Source: Papaver somniferum | Taxonomy: Eukaryota; Streptophyta; Magnoliopsida; Ranunculales; Papaveraceae | DNA length: 64,000 nucleotides | Assembly: GCF_003573695.1 (NCBI RefSeq) | Contig: NC_039363.1 | Span: 127,145,302-127,209,301 of the forward strand | Direction: 5' to 3' | Part shown: in pieces, positions 58,870 to 64,000 of the stretch | Numbering within the stretch: the first letter of the stretch is position 1 | How the letters are laid out: every line of letters starts with the position of its first letter | Made by a program: the position numbers and the translations under genes | The notes under the pieces: model-generated | Told to the model about the DNA's origin: nothing | What the model saw: only the letters and a program-made list of their open reading frames with translations | The model's database searches: none

Positions 58870-59325
58870 TCAGAAAGATTGTTTAAAGAATTGAACAGTT
58901 GTTGTACTCCCTAAATCTGGTTCTAAGTCCGACGAAATAACTTGCGCCCCAAATATTGGTTCCAATTCAACCGCTGAACAAGGGATCAATGGAACAATAA
59001 TATCATGACTCATAGACCCACTATCATCTACAACAGTTTCATTATTAATATCATCAAGATGTGAAAAATCAGAACTTGATAGGTCAGAGAAGGGCTTAAG
59101 GGTCAAGGTCGGAGCTTTCTCGATTGATGAAACTAGTCGATACTCGGGCAGAACTAGAGGTTCTACTATGGGCTTCCATTTGTTAGTGTCTAGCAGTGGT
59201 GTGGAGTCTAATAAGGCATTGACTTCACAAATAGCACTATCATCATTAAAATCATACCCAAAATGAGCTAAGCAAACCTCTAGTGGATCTTCCAAGTGGC
59301 TCTTGCAAAAGCTTTGCGAGTGCAT
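58870..59325 (-). CDS. E6 ORF from the retroelement PR-RT linker
   Basis: 151 residues from the ATG at 59325 (MHSQSFCKSHLEDPLEVCLA). The stretch HFGYDFNDDSAICEVNALLD followed by STPLLDTNKWKP is homologous to the E3 segment at 32160-32040 (HFGLDFDDDSTIEQVNALLD, STPVLDTDRWKA), which lies between protease and RT. The following part (PTLTLKPFSDL) reaches the start of the RT region and is then replaced by unrelated acidic sequence. No enzyme domain remains. It starts only about 150 bp from the PBS. It may be a relic, or a short product kept because the frame stayed open. Confidence 0.65.
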   Translation of the reverse strand: MHSQSFCKSHLEDPLEVCLAHFGYDFNDDSAICEVNALLDSTPLLDTNKWKPIVEPLVLPEYRLVSSIEKAPTLTLKPFSDLSSSDFSHLDDINNETVVDDSGSMSHDIIVPLIPCSAVELEPIFGAQVISSDLEPDLGSTTTVQFFKQSF

Positions 59326-59477
59326 ACTTACTTTCTTTTCGCCCGCTACTTGTTTCAATTGTACCTGGAAAAAACAATCAATACGCAACGTAAAAATGAA
59401 CTAAAAGAAATCTAAAAGAAGAACAAAAATAAAATTATGTACAAAAAGATATCAATCAGAGAGTATTTTGCAACCAC

Positions 59478-59495
59478 TCCCCGGCAGCGGCGCCA
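59478..59495 (-). promoter_or_regulatory. E6 primer-binding site (tRNA-Asp type)
   Basis: TGGCGCCGCTGCCGGGGA on the minus strand, one base from the classic tRNA-Asp PBS TGGCGCCGTTGCCGGGGA and six bases inside the LTR. Confidence 0.85.
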
Positions 59496-60321
59496 AAAAC
59501 TTGATAGGTTGGGAAACCTACAATGAAATTACTACAAGTGCACAGTGTCTAACTAGTAGAACAATGGCAAGTACAGGTTGTTCCCACGAAGAGTGTGAAA
59601 TACTACTACTAATTAATATCAGAAGTAACTAATCGACAAGATGATGTTTTAACAATTTTTCAGGAATTTGGAACAAAATGATATAATATAAAATTCTAAC
59701 AATAAACAAAGTTGGAATGGGTTTTTAGGATTTTTGGTTTCCACCAATAAATCATGCAAACTCTACTAATCGTTAAAAATATATTCCATGCATTTTCAAA
59801 TACTGTTTCTTCGTTATAGTTTTCTTCGCTTCATGAGTAGTGATTCCAAAGCATTACCTATCAATCCTAAAGCATACCAAGTCAAGGGATTTAACCAAAG
59901 CACGGAATATTAATTGAAAAGCATAAATAATCAAGAAAATCACATGAGCAATTAAATACCAAGCTATATGAAGAAAAACTATTAATCAATCAAATCATTA
60001 TTAAGCACATTAATGTAGAGTTTACACAATAAAATTGGTTTCTACCTAAACTCTAACATGACTCTAGATAGACATGGCTTTCTCAAAAGCCATAAACATA
60101 ATCGAATCAAAACTAGCTAAGCAAAAGAGAAAATGAAAAACTCTCAAACCCTAGCACGGCTCTGTGCCGCGCCTCCTTGTTTTTCTTCTCTTTTCTCTGT
60201 TCGTATATGTAGGTATTGCTGCGAGTTTAGACCTGGCCACATTTACCAAGGCCCGGTCCAATAGCGTAACCAAAATTCAGGTCTTAAAGTCCGGCCACAA
60301 CTCCAGTTCCTTATCTCTGTC

Positions 60322-61130
60322 TAGGGCTGCACAGGAACCGTACCGGTACCGTCCCGAAACCGCAGTCAGATGGGACAGGTACACATACCAAAAACTGGTA
60401 CCGTGTCTAGAATAGGTACAAGTAACGGTTCTAGGCTATTCCCATCCCGTAGTACCGATCTCTTGAATATGGAGAGAGAGAACCGCAATTTGAAGAGTAT
60501 CACCGCGTAGGCGCATACTGCTGCAAGCCTGCAACTACTAAAAATCTGCATGCGTATGCACTTAATGGATGGAAGATAATTGATCACCCAGTGACGTCTT
60601 TATATACAGTAACTACAGTAGAAATATTAAGATTAATCTTTAACCATAGGGGCTTTCCCATGTACAGAATTGAATATAATTAAGTTAGAATACACTTTGT
60701 TGGCAGAACTTAGATGTTTCTGCTCAGCTAAAAATGATGTAGTACTTCCTAGTTCCTGTAGTGATGCTTAATTATGCTATCTAGGTGGATGATAGGAAAA
60801 CATTTTAAGGACTTGGCCACATCTGAATCTCTGTATGCGACAAAGAGTAAAACAACTGCGAGATTAAGCAAATTTTGAGCTTCAAAATTATGTGACGCCG
60901 TTAGATATGTGGCACATGGTAACAACTGAATATAATGGGATGATCTACCCTGCATTATTTTTTTTACATTGCTACAGGTAAAGAATCGGTCCCGTCCCAT
61001 CCCGTACCGAGTTAAACGGGTACAGGTCCCGTCCCGTCCCGTACTTCACATGTACAGGTACCGACCATAAGGAGTTATAGGTACTGAGCTAGGCAAAAAC
61101 CCGTACCATCCCGTCCCATGTGCAACCCTA
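60322..61130. mobile_element. hAT-type MITE in the E6 5' LTR, 809 bp
   Basis: Ends TAGGGCTGCACAGG and TAGGGTTGCACATGG (minus). The 8-bp target duplication TCTCTGTC is at 60314-60321 and 61131-61138. The left LTR of E6 has an uninterrupted version of the site. Both subterminal regions are packed with GTACC and GTCCC motifs (60345-60460 and 60985-61110), as expected for hAT transposase binding. No transposase. Confidence 0.88.
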
Positions 61131-62506
61131 TCTCTGTCGGCTAAGTTTCTTCTCCCTGACCATCTACGTTTTGTCATAAGCTGCAGTCTCCGTCCTTTTC
61201 CATGCAAACGTCAGTCCATATACTCCTTCCAAAACTCCGTCCAACTACCGAGCGCAACTTCACCTTCTCACTGCATGCAAATCAATCCCCAAAATCCGAT
61301 CATCTAAACACCACCTCCACCATGGCAGTAAATGGTTCTTTTTGCTGTCATCTCGATGGTGTCTCCAGCCACAAACTGACCCAAAACACCACTTTCCATT
61401 TTGTCCATCTTCACTCGATTCATACCAACGAAACCCATTACACTCCTGCCTTCGAAGAACTTGTTCAACAGCTTTCATCGTTACTGCCTGCAAGCAGAAA
61501 CCCACCAACTTCAATGACTTCAATTACACCTCATGTGAGTAGCAGCAGCTTGGATTGAACATTGCTGCTTCGTTGCTGCTATTAAGCCCGTCACTACCAT
61601 CGTTTTTCTGTGCAATCGAGACATTATAAACTACAGTGATCACCAACAACCAACACCAATCAGTTGTGAGACCGTTTCCAACTTCAGGCCATTATCCAGT
61701 CTCCACAATAAGCTGCTGCCGCTTTTCAAGTATTGCTGCTTAGTTTCCTGCCAATTAGTGCTCAAACGAGGCCAATAGTTCATGATTCAAACCAGCCATA
61801 CCCAGGCTAATAAACTCGTCACGCAAATGCATCTCCACTGGCACTTCTTCACTACCGACTGCAACCACTTCCAGCTACCAGTTCGAGCAAACATGATCCC
61901 TTGATCTGTTGCCATAAACACCACTGCCTCTCTACTCGCTTATTCACTGCTTCACTGAACCAAAAACTCCACCGAATATGAACCAGACAGACTACACCTT
62001 CTTCATCCATGCCTAAGCTGTTTCTGCAGCCATGCAAACACTCTCCTGTTTTGGTATAATAAATGAAATGTGGTAAATAGGTTGACACGTCTCACTTTCC
62101 TTTGATGGGCTTCATGTGTTTGAATAAGCAAAGCAATTCCGTTTGTTTCGTTTTATTCTCTAGCCTTCGGATGGCTCAAAAGTGGCTCATAAATAACAGA
62201 ACTATAATTTTAGGCATACCAAAATCTTCCAAATCATACTGAATGAAGACAAAAAAGGTTGTGAAATAACAAAATCAGATAACTTCTTAACCCAAAAAAA
62301 TTTTAATGACACATCTGCCCTTTACGTATTAGTGTTAATAATCTTGATTAGTGAGATTAAATATTTTGTTTAGTGATTAAAATAATTTTCAGAATTATAA
62401 GAGTTGTTTAGATGAAAAATTTGAGGAAAAAAAAATCAAAGTTTTGGTTTGGTTAAGAAGGAGAGAAAGAGAAGGAGAAAGTGAGAAAATTCTAATTCTT
62501 GATTCA

Positions 62507-62728
62507 ATGGAGGATGAGGAGGGTCATCATTCATCTAAAAAACCTAGGAAAATACATATCAACGACAACAATGATCCAGAAATGGCTGATTTCTTAGATT
62601 ATGAGAATGATTTTACACCCACTCAAACTCAAGCTCAAACTCAAACACAAACTCAAGATGATGATTTTTATGAGCCAAATCCTGATGATGAAGACATTGA
62701 TGAGGAACCCAATGCTTCTAATACACAG
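62507..62728 (+). CDS. Acidic ORF inside the 62199-63802 transposon, first exon of a putative two-exon gene
   Basis: ATG at 62507 gives MEDEEGHHSSKKPRKIHIND, a nuclear-localisation-like SKKPRK, then an acidic part with a Thr-Gln repeat (TQTQAQTQTQTQ) and DDDFYEPNPDDEDIDEEP. A 5' splice site (CAG^GTACAC) follows at 62728/62729, and a strong 3' site (ttttttttcacag) ends at 63592. Splicing would add EGEEFG and stop, for 80 residues. The palindrome array would then be intronic. Without splicing the frame ends at 62878. Function unknown; perhaps the N-terminus of a lost transposase or a captured host exon. Confidence 0.4.
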
Positions 62729-62822
62729 GTACACTTATATCCTATGCTTAATCTCACTTCTATAGCTCTCAATTGTCAAAAGTTAGGTTTTTTGAATCAT
62801 GGTTCGGCAAAACAGGTTGAGG

Positions 62823-63278
62823 TTCGGCTCACATCTATGAGCCGAATCTACCAATTGATGAACGGTTCGGCTTACTGAATCTGTTTACTGCATGTGCCGA
62901 ACTGTTTGCTAGACACTAGTTCGGCTTATATGAAAGTTTCATAGTAAGCCGAACAACATCCTTAATAGCTCGGAAAAAAAATAATTACCGGTTCGGCTTA
63001 TATTTCGAAAATCGTATGAGCCGAACATCAATTTGTTATTTTTTGGGTTAAAATATTGTTATTGGTTCGGCACATATTGAGAATATCGTAATAGCCGAAC
63101 CTCGCAAATGTGCTAGGTTCGACACATATTATGATTATGGAATACGCCGAACCCCTATGCATCTCTATCTGTGACTAGGTTCGGCTTGAAATTTCATGCC
63201 GAACTGTTCATATACACTTACAGGAAGCTTTTGTGAAGAACAGTTCGGCTAAAAACGCAACTCAATTTTGAGCCGAAC
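62823..63278. repeat. Array of eight short palindromes, arms GTTCGGC / GCCGAAC
   Basis: Paired arms at 62823-62846, 62865-62902, 62919-62954, 62991-63026, 63065-63100, 63115-63152, 63179-63204 and 63243-63278. Most units are 36-38 bp with an AT-rich centre, and the spacers between them vary. A lone half-site precedes at 62801 and another follows near 63604. Confidence 0.9.
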
Positions 63279-64000
63279 CCAACACTGTAACCGTCATTTA
63301 ATCGATGAAAAACAGCAAATAGGAGATTGGGTTTGTAAAACTTGCTTTCTTATCCTCATTTCCGGAGTTGGAGATGCAGTTGGTTCAATTTCTGGTTCAA
63401 TTGGTGGTTGATTTTCAGTTTCTACACCTTCATCTTCAATTGGTTCTTCTTCTTCAATTGATGGATTAGAAGACGATTTGGTTTGCCTAGTCCCTGCTTT
63501 TCTTTATACGAGTCATTATGTGGTTGAGTTTAATCGACGATCAAATTTTTACGAATCGACAATTAATCACGATGATGAATTTTTTTTCACAGGAGGGGGA
63601 AGAGTTCGGCTAGAGGAGGAGGAGGAAGAAGAGATGGTAAAGGAAACTGATTTTGATTTTTTAGAAAACTGATTTTAGTTTTTTGTATTAAGGGTATATA
63701 GGTAATTGAACTATCCATAGGATACCCCTTATAAGGTCACCCAAGATGGGACTATTGTTTCGTATGCATAGAAAGATTTTGGTATGCCCAAAATCAGGGT
63801 TCAAATAACAAGCCGGTCCAGCATTAGTTGAGCTCCCTATCTTTGGTGCCGCCAGCAGCAACACTGATTGCATTGTGTGAGAAATGCCATTAAGCTGTAG
63901 CTTAGGCATTCATTTGCAGAATGATCGAATTAACTTGTAATTTCTACAAAAACACTAAAATAATATTGTTAGTCAAAATATCGAGTCCTAACTAATATAA

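Larger units (their letters stand above)
62199..63802. mobile_element. Non-autonomous DNA transposon, 1604 bp, superfamily unresolved (hAT or Mutator-like)
   Basis: Terminal inverted repeats of about 30 bp (left GAACTATAATTTTAGGCATA, right, minus strand, GAACCCTGATTTTGGGCATA, both followed by ccaaaatctt), about 26 of 30 matching. The target duplication AAATAACA is at 62191-62198 and 63803-63810, and the other LTR of E6 has the empty site. The interior has a two-exon gene remnant around a palindrome array. Confidence 0.85.
56177..64000 (-). mobile_element. E6: non-autonomous Athila/Tat-like LTR element, right LTR runs off the window
   Basis: Left (3') LTR 56177-58269 (2093 bp, TGATAGGTTGGG...GTGCTTATCA). 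Interior 58270-59501, only 1232 bp. Right (5') LTR from 59502, with about 39 bp missing beyond 64000. The PBS is at 59478-59495 on the minus strand. The interior keeps a PR-RT linker fragment and a short tail ORF but no gag core, RT or IN. The right LTR contains two later DNA transposons. The target duplication cannot be tested because the right end is outside. Confidence 0.88.
59502..64000 (-). repeat. E6 5' LTR, incomplete and twice interrupted
   Basis: Collinear with 56177-58230 once 60322-61130 and 62199-63802 (with their target duplications) are removed. Reaches the window edge at a point matching 58230. Confidence 0.88.

Noticed and set aside
1..64000. CRISPR arrays, bacterial operons, tRNA or rRNA genes
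   Set aside because: None seen. The tandem repeats are eukaryotic satellite-like and sit in LTRs, and TGGCGCC sites are retroelement primer sites, not tRNA genes.

Overview
This window looks like nuclear DNA of a flowering plant, probably a eudicot. It has two multi-exon genes with GT-AG introns and is otherwise mostly transposon: six LTR retrotransposons or fragments of them, a LINE, three small DNA transposons, and no bacterial-style operons. The retrotransposons and genes would fit a large, repeat-rich genome such as a poppy relative, but the species cannot be proved from the sequence.

Left block (1-13675). On the minus strand lies an old Tat/Ogre-like Ty3/gypsy element, here called A0. 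It has a 5' LTR (13248-13675), a tRNA-Arg-type primer site, a gag gene and a broken protease. Its gag is split by a younger element, E1 (4677-12572), with two 1292-bp LTRs and a perfect GTGCT target duplication. Beyond the A0 protease, on the opposite strand, is a plant-mobile-domain-like gene fragment with a coiled-coil partner (1-2278).

Centre (14050-43950). After a duplicated non-coding segment and a partial LTR (E5), a LINE pseudogene (16318-43940) carries a four-level nest. E4, a giant non-coding LARD with satellite-filled LTRs, sits in the LINE (16846-43264). E3, a degraded but full-length Athila/Tat element with gag, PR, RT, RNase H and IN, sits in E4 (22236-37140, TSD TCCAT). E2, a gag-PR-only relative, sits in E3's 3' LTR (from 22310), and its 3' end was deleted and sealed with templated filler. 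E1 and E2 lack RT and IN and share a conserved hydrophobic tail. Autonomous relatives of E3 are their likely helpers.

Right block (43950-64000). This is the genic part, all on the minus strand: an exon resembling a LEA-like protein; a PIF/Harbinger MITE; an eight-exon KUP/HAK potassium transporter of 783 aa (45861-49604); and a three-exon ankyrin/methyltransferase gene of the RMT2 type (51183-52813). A decayed plant-mobile-domain pseudogene follows on the plus strand. Last comes E6 (from 56177), a non-autonomous LTR element with a 1.2-kb interior. Its right LTR runs off the window and was hit by a hAT MITE (60322-61130) and by a 1.6-kb DNA transposon (62199-63802) that holds an array of eight short palindromes.

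Intron boundaries, TSDs and LTR ends were read by eye from the bases. Family names rest on remembered motifs, not on database searches.
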